A stretch of 64,000 nt of DNA, taken from Pseudomonadota bacterium. Its GTDB lineage: Bacteria > Pseudomonadota > Gammaproteobacteria > Burkholderiales > Burkholderiaceae_F. Positions 1 to 10,300 of the stretch are shown here, in pieces. Below the pieces are notes generated by a model. That model had not been told where the DNA came from. It searched no databases and saw only the letters and a list, made by a program, of their open reading frames with translations. Position 1 is the first letter of the stretch. Every line of letters begins with the position of its first letter. The translations under genes were made by a program, and so were the position numbers. The stretch spans positions 1 to 64,000 of the forward strand of contig JAKCCX010000008.1 of NCBI GenBank assembly GCA_021838715.1. Direction: 5' to 3'.

Positions 1-2
1 TC

Positions 3-548
3 GGTTATGCGCTCTGGCTGGATCGCGGTATCGCCGGCCTGCGCAAGCCGATCGTCGCCGGTGCGCTGGCGGCAAGTTGTGCGGGCGCCCTGGGCGCCGG
101 CGTGGTGGCGGTATTGCCGTCGCCGGTGCCTGGCGCGGTACTGCCGGACGTTCGCCTGCCGGCGCTCGCCGGCGGCAGCGTGTCGCTTGCCGACTTTCGC
201 GGCAAGCCGGTGGTGGTGAACGTCTGGGCGACGTGGTGTCCGCCCTGCGTCCGCGAACTGCCCGCGCTGGTGCGCGCGCAGGCGGAGCATCCGGAGATCC
301 GCTTCGTCTTCGTCGCGCAGGAGAACGCCGCGCAGCGGGTGCGGGCATTCCTGCTGTCGCAGCATCTCGCGCCCCGCAATGTGCTGCTCGATGCCGACGG
401 CACCGTGGCGGCGCGGTTCCGGTCGCGCGCGCTGCCGACGACCCTGTTCTTCGATGCCCGGGGCCGCCTGGCGGCGGCGCGGATGGGGGCGCTGTCGGCC
501 GCGACGCTGGCGCAGCGTCTCGAGCGGATTTCGGTGGGCACGCGATGA
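3..548 (+). CDS. TlpA/ResA-like thioredoxin-domain protein, 5' end outside window; upstream in-frame residues GYALWLDRGIAGLRKPIVAG suggest a membrane domain
   Basis: Frame 3 is open from the window edge; VNVWATWCPPCVRELPAL active site. Confidence 0.75.
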   Translation, partial: GYALWLDRGIAGLRKPIVAGALAASCAGALGAGVVAVLPSPVPGAVLPDVRLPALAGGSVSLADFRGKPVVVNVWATWCPPCVRELPALVRAQAEHPEIRFVFVAQENAAQRVRAFLLSQHLAPRNVLLDADGTVAARFRSRALPTTLFFDARGRLAAARMGALSAATLAQRLERISVGTR

Positions 549-1120
549 GCAAGGCGTTCGTGAAGGAGTCGGCCGGCGACGACGAGGAGGAATTCGAAGC
601 GCCGGCGATTCCGGTCGGCGCCAAGAACTACATGACGACCGGCGGCTATTGGCGGTTGCGCCGGGAACTGAGCCATCTCGTCAACGTCGCGCGGCCGGAG
701 GTGGTGCGCACGGTGTCGTGGGCGGCGTCGAACGGCGACCGCTCGGAAAACGGCGACTACATCTATGGCAAACGGCGCCTGCGCGAGATCGATCGCCGCA
801 TCCGCTTCCTGACCAAGCGGCTCGAATCCGCCGAGGTGGTCGACCCGGCGGCGCGGGGCGCCACCGATCAGGTGTTCTTCGGAGCCCACGTCGAATATGA
901 AACCAGCGACGGTTCGCGCAACGCGGTGACGATCGTCGGAGTGGATGAAGTCGACCCCGCGCGCCGCCGCGTCAGCTGGATTTCGCCCATCGCCCGCGCC
1001 CTGCTCAAGGCGCGGGAAGGTGACACGGTGCAGTTCCGCACCCCGGCGGGCATCGAGACGATCGAGATCCTCTCGGTGCGTTATTCCTCGGAGGATTCCG
1101 ACGACGAGTCGTCGGCCTGA
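545..1120 (+). CDS. greB: Transcription elongation factor GreB
   Basis: NYMTTGGYWRLRRELSHL, SNGDRSENGDYIYGKRRLREIDRRIRFL; ATGA overlap with upstream gene. Confidence 0.93.
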   Translation: MSKAFVKESAGDDEEEFEAPAIPVGAKNYMTTGGYWRLRRELSHLVNVARPEVVRTVSWAASNGDRSENGDYIYGKRRLREIDRRIRFLTKRLESAEVVDPAARGATDQVFFGAHVEYETSDGSRNAVTIVGVDEVDPARRRVSWISPIARALLKAREGDTVQFRTPAGIETIEILSVRYSSEDSDDESSA

Positions 1121-3471
1121 CCCCGCGGCGATTGCCGGGCGCGTGCGACGCGCGTCACCTGGCGGATGTGGCGCAGCGTCCGTACGACGCGGGCCAGGTG
1201 GCGCCGGTCGTGGACCTGGATCTTGAAATGGATGGTGACGTCGTTGGCGTCTTCGTCGTCGACATTCACGCTGGCGATGTTGGATTCCGATTCGGCAATG
1301 GCCACGGCGACGTAGCCCAGGACGCCGCGCTCATTGCGCGCGCGCACGTCGATGTTCACCGCATAGACGCCGATCGGGTTCTGCGCCCAGCGCAGTTCGA
1401 TCCATCGCTCCGGTTCGCCCCGGCGGGCCCGTTTGGCAACCGAGCAGTCGGCCTGATGGACGACGAGGCCCAGGTCCCGCCGCAGCTGACCGATGATTTC
1501 GTCGCCCGGGATCGGCGTGCAGCAGTTGGCGAATTGCAGGGCCATGCCTTCGGTGCCTTCGATCTGCAGCGCACCGCCGGGCTTGGCGTCGAACGCCGCC
1601 AGCGACTCCCCGGCTGCCCCGGCGCCCTCCGCCGTGGCGGCTCCGCGGAACAGGATGATGCTCAACTGCCGCGCAAGCACGGCGGCCAGGCGCCGGCCCA
1701 GGCCGATGTCGGACAGCAGGTCTTCCCGATCCTTGGCCTGCGCCTCGCGCAGCAGCTCGCTCCACTGGTCGGCATCCACATCGGCCAGATCGAACGTGAA
1801 CTGGTGCGCAGCCTGGGCCAACAGGCGCTGGCCGAGTTCGACCGACTCCTGGCGCTTCATCGTCCGCAGGAAGTGGCGGATTTCCGATCGGGCGCGTCCG
1901 GTCCGCACGAAGCCGAGCCAGCCGGGATTGGGCTGCGCCGTGGGGCCGATGATGACCTCCACGATCTCGCCGTTGTGCAGTTCGCTGCGCAGCGATTGCA
2001 TGTCGCCGTTGATCCGCGCCGCGATGCAGCGGTTGCCGATGTCGGTGTGGATCGCATAGGCGAAATCAACCGGGGTCGCGCCGCGCGGCAGCGGCACGAT
2101 CTTTCCTTTGGGCGTGAATACATAGACCTTGTCCGGGAACAGGTCGACCTTGATCGTTTCGAGAAATTCGGCGGAATCCCCGGTCTGCTGCTGGATCTCG
2201 ATGAGCGACTGCAGCCATTCGTGGGTGCGCGCCTGCATCTCCGTGAAACTCTTGGCGTTTTCCTTGTACAGCCAGTGCGCCGCGACGCCCGACTCCGCAA
2301 TCCGGTTCATGTCGCGGGTGCGGATCTGAAACTCGACCGGCTGCCCGAACGGTCCGATCAGGGTCGTATGCAGCGACTGGTAGCCGTTGAGTTTGGGAAT
2401 CGCGATGTAGTCCTTGAACTTCCCGGGAACCGGTTTGTAGAGGCCGTGCAGCACGCCCAGAGTCAGGTAGCACTCGGGAGCCGAGCCGACGATCACGCGG
2501 AAGCCGTAGATGTCGAGCACCTCGGAGAGCGACAGGTGCTTTTCCGCCATCTTGCGGTAGATGCCGTAGAGAGTCTTCTCCCGTCCGAACACCTCGGCCT
2601 TGAGCTTGTTGCGCGTCAGCGTCTCCTGCACGGCCACGCGGATCTTTTCCAGCACTTCGCGCCGGTTGCCGCGGGCCGTGAGGATGGCCTTCTCGAGCAC
2701 CCGGTGGCGCATCGGGTAGAGATGCGCGAAGCATGCCTCCTGCAGTTCGCGGTAGATTTCGTTCAAGCCGAGGCGGTGTGCGATCGGAACGTAGATTTCC
2801 AGCGTTTCGCGGGCGATCCGCCGCTGGCGCCCCCGATCCATCGCCTCGAGCGTGCGGATGTTGTGCAGGCGGTCGGCGAGTTTGATGAGGATGACGCGCA
2901 CGTCGTGCGCCATCGCCAGCAGCATCTTGCGGAAATTTTCCGCTTGCGCCTCGGCCTGGCTTGCGAAGTTCAGGCGATCGAGCTTGGACACGCCATCGAC
3001 CAGGTCGGCGACCACCGGGCCGAACTTCGCGATCAGATCCGGCTTCGATACGCCGGAATCCTCCATGACGTCATGCAGCAGCGCGGCCTGGATCGCCGGG
3101 ACATCCATGCGCCATTTTGCGAGGATTCCCGCGACGGCAACCGGATGGGTGATGTAGGGCTCGCCGCTCTTGCGAAACTGGCCGAGGTGGGCGGCGTCCG
3201 AGAAGCGGAAGGCTTCGCGGACCTTCTGGATGTCGCTCGAGGAGAGGTAGGTCTTGAGCGTCTCGGTCAGTTCGCCGAAACGTACGACCGTGGGGTCGAG
3301 TGTTGCCTGGTCCGCGCCGGTGCGCCACACCGCGCTTCCCGCCTTGCGCAGGGCTGCCGCAGCCCTGCGGGCGAACCCGGCGGGCTTGGGCTGCCCCGGT
3401 CCTTCCGGCGCGGCGGAAGCGGGCGGCGGTACGGGAGCGGGGGCCGGATCGCCCGGCGACGTGGTGGTCAT
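1081..3471 (-). CDS. spoT: Bifunctional (p)ppGpp synthetase/hydrolase, RelA/SpoT family
   Basis: HD domain (ALLHDVMEDSGV), synthetase (YGIYRKM, YQSLHTT), TGS and ACT domains. Confidence 0.95.
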   Translation of the reverse strand: MTTTSPGDPAPAPVPPPASAAPEGPGQPKPAGFARRAAAALRKAGSAVWRTGADQATLDPTVVRFGELTETLKTYLSSSDIQKVREAFRFSDAAHLGQFRKSGEPYITHPVAVAGILAKWRMDVPAIQAALLHDVMEDSGVSKPDLIAKFGPVVADLVDGVSKLDRLNFASQAEAQAENFRKMLLAMAHDVRVILIKLADRLHNIRTLEAMDRGRQRRIARETLEIYVPIAHRLGLNEIYRELQEACFAHLYPMRHRVLEKAILTARGNRREVLEKIRVAVQETLTRNKLKAEVFGREKTLYGIYRKMAEKHLSLSEVLDIYGFRVIVGSAPECYLTLGVLHGLYKPVPGKFKDYIAIPKLNGYQSLHTTLIGPFGQPVEFQIRTRDMNRIAESGVAAHWLYKENAKSFTEMQARTHEWLQSLIEIQQQTGDSAEFLETIKVDLFPDKVYVFTPKGKIVPLPRGATPVDFAYAIHTDIGNRCIAARINGDMQSLRSELHNGEIVEVIIGPTAQPNPGWLGFVRTGRARSEIRHFLRTMKRQESVELGQRLLAQAAHQFTFDLADVDADQWSELLREAQAKDREDLLSDIGLGRRLAAVLARQLSIILFRGAATAEGAGAAGESLAAFDAKPGGALQIEGTEGMALQFANCCTPIPGDEIIGQLRRDLGLVVHQADCSVAKRARRGEPERWIELRWAQNPIGVYAVNIDVRARNERGVLGYVAVAIAESESNIASVNVDDEDANDVTIHFKIQVHDRRHLARVVRTLRHIRQVTRVARARQSPRGQADDSSSESSEE

Positions 3472-3531
3472 GAGCGCTACGCTAGCGCGCAGCCGTCAAA
3501 TCGGCAATCGACTGCCGGGCGAAGGAAGCGG

Positions 3532-3735
3532 TCAGGTCGGAACCTTGCGCAGCATTTCGAGCCCCACCTTGCCGGAGGCAATTTCGCGCAGCGCCGCGAC
3601 GGCGGGCTTGTCCTTGGACTCGATCCGGGGCGTGTGCCCCTGGGAAAGCTGGCGGGCGCGATACGCCGCCGCAAGCACGAGCTGGAAGCGGTTCGGGATC
3701 TGTTTGAGGCAGTCTTCGACGGTGATGCGGGCCAT
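3532..3735 (-). CDS. rpoZ: RNA polymerase omega subunit
   Basis: [30 protein letters not shown]. Confidence 0.95.
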   Translation of the reverse strand: MARITVEDCLKQIPNRFQLVLAAAYRARQLSQGHTPRIESKDKPAVAALREIASGKVGLEMLRKVPT

Positions 3736-3833
3736 GATCGGGAAACCAGTCAGTCAGTATGTAGGGGGGCGATTATAGACGTCGGGCGGCATCGATCAAA
3801 ACCGTGCCCGCACCGGGGGCGCGGCGCGGCCGG

Positions 3834-4439
3834 CTACGGCCGGATCAGCTTGCCCGTGACCGCCTGCACCACCGCCTGGATCCGCGTCGCCACGCCAAGC
3901 TTGGCGCGGGCGTTGTCGATGTGAAAGTCCACGGTCCGCTTGCTCAGGCCGACGATCTGGGCGATTTCGTCCGAGGTCTTGCCGCGCGCCGACCAGGTGA
4001 GCACCTCGGCCTCGCGCTCGGTGAGCCCGACGTTGCGCTGCCAGTGTCCGGCGCGCGCGACGCGTGCCAGCCGTGCAGCAATGATGGCTGCGAGCACGTC
4101 GAAGTCGATCGGCTTGGTGACATAGTCGTCGGCGCCGAGTTGCCGGCCCCGGAGCTGGCTCTCGCGCTCGGTGAGCGCCGTGAGAAACACGAATGGCATG
4201 TCCGAAAACCGCGGCGCCATGGCGGTGAGATGCTCCAGGACCTCGAATCCGGAGAGGCCGGGCATGCTCACGTCGCACAACACGAGGTCGGGTTGGCAGG
4301 CCAGGATCGCCGCCATCCCGGCATGCCCGTCGTATGCCAGAATGACTTCGTAGCCGCGTTCGGCAAGGTCTTCCTGGACGAGCGACGCGGTTTCGCGTTC
4401 GTCTTCGATGCACAGGATCGTTTTCCGGCTTCCGGCCAC
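3834..4439 (-). CDS. Response regulator, receiver plus LuxR-type HTH (GTG start inferred)
   Basis: ILCIEDERETASLVQEDL, DLVLCDVSMPGLSGFEVL, LTEREAEVLTWSARGKTSDEIAQIVGLSKRTVDFHI. Confidence 0.88.
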   Translation of the reverse strand: MAGSRKTILCIEDERETASLVQEDLAERGYEVILAYDGHAGMAAILACQPDLVLCDVSMPGLSGFEVLEHLTAMAPRFSDMPFVFLTALTERESQLRGRQLGADDYVTKPIDFDVLAAIIAARLARVARAGHWQRNVGLTEREAEVLTWSARGKTSDEIAQIVGLSKRTVDFHIDNARAKLGVATRIQAVVQAVTGKLIRP

Positions 4440-4469
4440 GGCGTACCAACCTTTCAGCAGGCGGCGATC

Positions 4470-6068
4470 GTGACGCAACGCTACTCCATCCGAACGCGGC
4501 TGTCGCTTTCGCTGGCCCTGCTCGGTCTGCTGGCGCTGGCGCTGGGGGTGTTCAGCGTGGCGAGCCTGCGGACGGTCGACTCGGCGTCGGCGCAAATCCG
4601 CGATCGATGGCTGCAGAGCGTGCGCTTTCTGGGCGACGTCACCAATTACACATCCGATTTCCGCGGTGCCGAGGCCGACCGGCTGCTTGCCCGAACCCCC
4701 GCCGATGCCGCCGCCGCCGATCGGGCCGTCGCCAATCTGGATCGGATCATATCGGTTTCGCGGCGCAATTATGAGTCGCTTCCCCACAGCGGCACGGAAG
4801 CGGAGTTGTGGCGGGATTTCGAAGGGTACTGGGCGACATACCGGGCGGTGGCCGACCAGGAGTTCGCATTGGCGCGGCGGCGGCGTGTGCGGGAGGCCGA
4901 GGCGCTCTACCGATCGCAATCGATGGCGGCGTACCGCGCGGCCAGTGACGCCGTGGATCTCCTCACCGACCGCACGGTCCGCAGCGCCAACGAGGCCAGC
5001 GATCGGGCCGACGAAACGTTTCATCAGGCGTTCGTCTGGATCGGGATCGCCATGGCCGTCGCGGGTTTGTGGGTGGTCCTGTCGATATGGCACATCGCCC
5101 GCACCGTGTCGGGACCGATCCTCGGGCTGGCCGGCCGCATGCGCGAACTGGCGGCGAACCGCACGGAAGGCGAGATCGAGGGAACCGCCCGGGGCGACGA
5201 GATCGGCGAAATGGCGCGCGCGGTGGTGGTGTTCCGCAACAACGCGATCGAACTCATGGCGAGCCAGCGCGGCCTGGAACAGCAGGCATCGATGCTCGCG
5301 GAGAAGCTGGAGGCCGAGCGGGAATTGGCGGCGATGCAGCGCAATTTCATCTCGGTGGCTTCACACGAGTTCCGCACTCCGCTGACCTGGATCGATGGGC
5401 AGGCGCAGCGCCTGCTCAAGATGAAGGGGGCGTCGGGCGACGAGATTCTTGAGCGCGCGGGAAAGATCCGGGCGGCGGTGCAGCGGATCACGAACGTGAT
5501 GGACCGGCTGTTGAACTCGTCCCGATTGGTCGAGGAGCGCGGCAGCCTGTATTTCCACCCCGCGCCGATCGACCTGGCGGCGATCCTGCGCGAGGTGTGT
5601 CAGGTGTACCGGGAAATCGCCTCGGGGGCGAAGATCGACGAGGATTTCTCGGGCCTGCCGCCGCAGGTTGAAGGGGATGCCAGGCTGCTGGATCAGGCGT
5701 TCGGGAACTTGTTGTCCAATGCGATCAAGTATTCTCCGGGCGGTGCGCGGGTGCGGGTGCATGGCGGCGTGGAGGGCGGACCCGAAGGTGCTCCGACGCG
5801 AGTGTGGGTGGCGGTCGAGGATCAGGGTATGGGGATCCCTTCCGAGGATCGGGAGCATTTGTTCGAGCGCCATTTTCGCGGCGCGATGGTCAAAGGAATT
5901 GTCGGAACCGGGATCGGCCTGTACCTGGCGAAGATGATCGTCGACATGCACGGAGGCGGGATTCGAGTTGAGAGCGAGACGGGGCGCGGTTCCCGATTTA
6001 CGGTGATCCTGCCGATCGCGCAGGAAGGGAAGACCGTGCGGGCGATGACAAGCGTGGAGTCGCAATGA
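4470..6068 (+). CDS. Sensor histidine kinase, membrane sensor + HAMP + HisKA + HATPase (GTG start inferred)
   Basis: SVASHEFRTPLTWIDGQ, FGNLLSNAIKYSPGGA, GTGIGLYLAKMIV; divergent from response regulator. Confidence 0.88.
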   Translation: MTQRYSIRTRLSLSLALLGLLALALGVFSVASLRTVDSASAQIRDRWLQSVRFLGDVTNYTSDFRGAEADRLLARTPADAAAADRAVANLDRIISVSRRNYESLPHSGTEAELWRDFEGYWATYRAVADQEFALARRRRVREAEALYRSQSMAAYRAASDAVDLLTDRTVRSANEASDRADETFHQAFVWIGIAMAVAGLWVVLSIWHIARTVSGPILGLAGRMRELAANRTEGEIEGTARGDEIGEMARAVVVFRNNAIELMASQRGLEQQASMLAEKLEAERELAAMQRNFISVASHEFRTPLTWIDGQAQRLLKMKGASGDEILERAGKIRAAVQRITNVMDRLLNSSRLVEERGSLYFHPAPIDLAAILREVCQVYREIASGAKIDEDFSGLPPQVEGDARLLDQAFGNLLSNAIKYSPGGARVRVHGGVEGGPEGAPTRVWVAVEDQGMGIPSEDREHLFERHFRGAMVKGIVGTGIGLYLAKMIVDMHGGGIRVESETGRGSRFTVILPIAQEGKTVRAMTSVESQ

Positions 6069-6598
6069 CAGGAAACAGGGACGGGCGGAACGTGGGGAAC
6101 AGCGGAATTCTCAGGGGTGTATCGGGAAGGGGCGGAGGGATGCGGCGGCTTCCGCAGGCTGCGCTGGCGGTCGGGCTGGCGGTCGCGGCGGCGGTCGCGG
6201 CGGCCGATGACAAGGCGTTGCCGGTGGTGTCGCGCGGCGAGTGCAATTCCGCTGTGATTGCGCGCTGTCGTGAGCCGCTGTCGGATCAGCCGGTCGTGAT
6301 CGATCCGGCCTTTCCGGTCGGCGGGATCACCCGCAGGCAATGGGAGAACATCCTGAATTCGATTCCCGATGCCGGGCGGATCGTGATTTTCGGCGAGCGC
6401 CTGCGCGGCCCCGGGGTGCATGCCGTGTTCACCCGCAATCTCGGGACGGATCGACCCGAGCAGATCACGCGTAAAGCTCCGGGAGGAGCCCTATGTACGA
6501 CATCAACCCGTAGCGGCTCGACGTACTGCTCCCGCTCCGGGAACGTGATGCCGGGAGTCGAACCGCCGATCGTGCAGACGTGGTCATTCCATTTTTGA
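6065..6598 (+). CDS. Hypothetical secreted protein
   Basis: ATGA overlap with kinase stop; signal-peptide-like AALAVGLAVAAAVAAA. Confidence 0.55.
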   Translation: MTGNRDGRNVGNSGILRGVSGRGGGMRRLPQAALAVGLAVAAAVAAADDKALPVVSRGECNSAVIARCREPLSDQPVVIDPAFPVGGITRRQWENILNSIPDAGRIVIFGERLRGPGVHAVFTRNLGTDRPEQITRKAPGGALCTTSTRSGSTYCSRSGNVMPGVEPPIVQTWSFHF

Positions 6599-7316
6599 GT
6601 TCCGCCGGTTCCGGGGACGGCGTTTCGCAGGAAGATCCCGCCATCGCATCGCGCCATTCCGCGGGGTGTACCGGAAGCAGGACCGGGTCGAGCAGGGGTT
6701 GACCGCGGCGCTTGAGGATGCAGGCCGACAGCCGGCCGGCGTCGTCCCGGAGCCGGATGCGCAACGCCGCCGGCGAAGGGGTGCGCGCATTGTGCGGGGA
6801 CCGCAGGATGAATACCAGCGTCCGGCTTCGCTGCGCAAGCAGGTGCAGTCGCCGGAGGGCATGGAATCCGGCGTCCGGACCCTGCGTATCCGGAATCCAT
6901 CCCAGCACGGCGCCGAGTTGTCCGCTGCGCAGGCATTGTTCCAGTGCCCAGTGACTTTCCCGCGGCGAATCCGGGCGAATGAAAATGTGATCGGCCGGGT
7001 CGAGGCCTGCCTGAGCCAGTGCGGGGGCGTACGGTAGCGCCGCGGGTTCCGCGGCCGGATGCCGCTCGCAGGGGAGCACCCATGCGCACGAGGCGCCGCG
7101 CTTTGTGGCGGCGGCCAGGGCGGGCTGCAACAGGCTCAGTTCTCCAATCCCGGGATGGTCGACCAGCAGTTCGATGAGTCGGCCCTGCGGCCAGCCGCCG
7201 CCGGGCAGTTCCCGGTCGAGCGCGGCGAAGCCGCTGGATGCGCAGCGTTCCTGCTGGTCGTGCGCGAGCGCGTTGGCGCGCCAGACGCCGGGGGGAAGCG
7301 GTTCAGTGGAAGTCAT
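6465..7316 (-). CDS. imuA: ImuA, RecA/SulA-like component of the SOS mutasome
   Basis: SSGFAALDRELPGGGWPQGRLIELLVDHPGIGELSLL; starts inside dnaE2 stop region. Confidence 0.85.
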   Translation of the reverse strand: MTSTEPLPPGVWRANALAHDQQERCASSGFAALDRELPGGGWPQGRLIELLVDHPGIGELSLLQPALAAATKRGASCAWVLPCERHPAAEPAALPYAPALAQAGLDPADHIFIRPDSPRESHWALEQCLRSGQLGAVLGWIPDTQGPDAGFHALRRLHLLAQRSRTLVFILRSPHNARTPSPAALRIRLRDDAGRLSACILKRRGQPLLDPVLLPVHPAEWRDAMAGSSCETPSPEPAELKNGMTTSARSAVRLPASRSRSGSSTSSRYGLMSYIGLLPELYA

Positions 7317-10300
7317 GGCTTTTTCCGATCAGTCCGTTCAACAGGTGGGAGTGGTCGACCAGGCGCGCAGCGATCATGTGCGGAACCGGGCCGCTGGAGT
7401 CGCGTTGGCCGTAGACGGTGAGCAAGGTGGATTGCAGCAGTTCGCGCTCGAAACGTTCGGAGATGGCGCGCCGTACGATGATGTTGATCGTGCCGGTCTC
7501 GTCTTCCAGCGTGACGAAGGTCACGCCCTTGGCGGTCGATGGGCGCTGGCGGCAGATGACGATGCCGCTGGCACGGACCAGTTGGCGGTCGCGCGCGTGC
7601 GCGATTTCGCTGGCGCTCGACACCCGCATCGTCTGCAGCGCCGGGCGCAGCAGGGCGAGCGGATGACGCCGCAGGCTCAGTCCCGTGCGCCGGTAGTCGG
7701 CGACGATGTCCTGTTCCTCCGTCGGTGCGCCGAGCGCGGGAGCGGCTTCGTGCGCCGGCGGGTCGGCGGCCAGCGGCGCCTCGTGGGGCGCCTGCGGGTC
7801 GACGCCCAGGGCATCCCAGAGCGCCGTGCGGCGGTTGCCGGCGAGGCTGCGCAGCGCGTCGGCGTGTGCCAGCCGCTCCAGTTCGGCGCGGGACAACCGC
7901 GCGCGCCGGGCCAGATCGGTCAGGTTGCGGAACGGCGCCTGGATGCGCGCCGTCACGATGCGTTGTGCGGCTTCCTGCGCGAGCCCGCGGATCCGCGAGA
8001 GTCCCAGGCGCACGCAGGGGGTTCCGGCATCGCCTTCGTGAGGTTCCAGTGTGCAGGTCCAGTCGCTGGCAACGACGCAGGCAGGGAGTACGCGGACGTC
8101 ATGGTCGACGGCACTGCGCACGATTTGCGCGGGGGCGTAGAACCCCATCGGCTGGGAATCGAGCAGCGCGGCGCAGAACGCTGCGGGGTGGTGGCGTTTG
8201 ATCCAGGCCGACACATAGACCAGCCACGCGAAGCTGGCGGCATGGCTTTCGGGAAAACCGTACTCGCCGAACCCCTCGATCTGGCGCACGATCCGCTCGG
8301 CATATTCATCGCCATAGCCGCGCGCAAGCATGCCGGAAACCAGCTTGTCGCGCAGCGGGCCGATGCCGCCCTTGCGTTTCCACGACGCCATGGCGCGGCG
8401 CAACTGATCGGCTTCCCCGGGGGTGAAGCCTGCGGCGACGATCGCCAGCTGCATCACCTGCTCCTGGAAGATCGGCACGCCGAGCGTGCGTTCGAGCACG
8501 GCTTTGACGGCGGGTGACGGGTAGGACACATCTTCCAGCCCCTGGCGGCGGCGCAGATACGGATGCACCATGCCGCCCTGGATCGGACCGGGACGCACGA
8601 TCGCGGTTTGAATCACCAGGTCGTAAAAGCATTGCGGGCGCAGCCGCGGCAACATGCTCATCTGTGCGCGCGACTCGACCTGGAATACGCCGAGGGAATC
8701 GCCCCGGCTCAGCATTTCGTAGACCGCGGGATCCTCGCGGGGGATGTTCGCAAGGGTCAGCGCCGCCGGCCGGGCAGGGGCTTCCGCCGCGCATGGCGGG
8801 ATCGGGGGCGATGGGGCGCGGTGCTCGAACGCATTGACGAGATCGAATGCGCGCCGCAGGCACGAGAGCATGCCCAGTGCGAGCACGTCCACCTTGAGCA
8901 GGCCCAGGGCGTCGAGATCGTCCTTGTCCCATTGGATGACGGTGCGCCCCGGCATGGCGGCGTTTTCAATCGGGACCAGACGCGACAGGCGGTCGCGTGC
9001 GATGACGAATCCGCCGCTGTGCTGGGAGAGGTGCCGGGGGAAACCGATCAACTGCGGAAGAAGTTCGGCGAGCGGCTCTCGTGCCGGATGATCGAAGTCT
9101 TCGGAAAGCGCGCAATCGGCGGTCTCGTCCGCTCGCGGCGATTTGCCGGCGCTCCGGGGGCGCCCGGCAGCCTCGTCCGATGCGAGGCCGTGTTCGCGGA
9201 ATCGCAGTGATGCCGACTTCGCCAGCTGTTCGATCCGCTCCGCCGGCAGGCCCAGCGCCGCGCCCAGATCGCGCATCGCGCCGCGCGTCCGGTAGGTGTG
9301 GACGGCGGCGGCGAGGGCGGTGCGTTCCCGTCCATACTTGGCGAAGACATATTGCATCACCTCTTCCCGGCGGCGATTTTCGAAATCGACATCGATGTCG
9401 GGAGGTTCGTTGCGCTCCCGGCTGAGAAACCGCTCGAACAGCAGGTTCGAGCAGGCGGGGTCGACCTCGGTGATCCCGAGGCAGTAGCACACCGCCGAGT
9501 TTGCGGCCGAACCGCGCCCCTGACACAGGATGCCGCGGCTGCGGGCGAACCGGACGATGTCGTGTACGGTCAGGAAGTAGGGCTCGTACTGCAGGTCGCC
9601 GATGAGCTGGAACTCATGCTCGATCTGGTCCTGCACGGATCGGGGGATCCCCCGCGGGTAGCGACCTGCCGCGCCTTCGAGCGTGAGCCGGCGCAGATGG
9701 GTGGCCGGGGTTTCTCCGGCGGGAACGAGTTCGTCGGGATATTCGTAGCGCAATGCATCGAGAGAAAACGCACAGCGCTGCGCGATGGCCACCGACTGCG
9801 CGAGCAGTTCGGGCGGATAGATCCGCGCCAGGCGCGCCCGCGAGCGCAGATGCCGTTCGGCGTTCGGGAAGAGCCGCGTTCCGCATTGCGACAACGGAAT
9901 TCCGTGCCGGATGGCGGTGACGGCATCCTGCAGCTTCTTGCGGCTGCGCACATGCATGTGCACGCCCCCGGCGGCGGCAAGCGGCATGCCGTAATGCCGG
10001 GCGAGCGACTGCAGGGTGCGGAGCCGCCCGGTGTCGTCGGGCCCGCGCAACAGTTCGCAGGCGATGCCGGCGCGGTCTTCGAAGCGCTCCCGCAGCCAGG
10101 CCGCGTCCCGCTTGAGCGTGGCGGCATCGCAGCCGCCCTGGCTCGGTGCGCCATGCGCCGGCTCTGCGATCAGCAACGCCAGCGTGTCGCGCAGCAAGGG
10201 TTCGTGGGTGTCGAAGGCCGCGCGATCGATGTGGTATCGGCCCTTGCCGGCGGCGCGGCGTGCGCGCGTGACGAGCTCCGAGAGGTTGCCGTAGCCGCTG

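Noticed and set aside
1132-3924. 930-aa plus-strand ORF
   Set aside because: Antisense shadow of spoT/rpoZ; the minus frames carry clear conserved families, and long open antisense frames are expected at this GC content.
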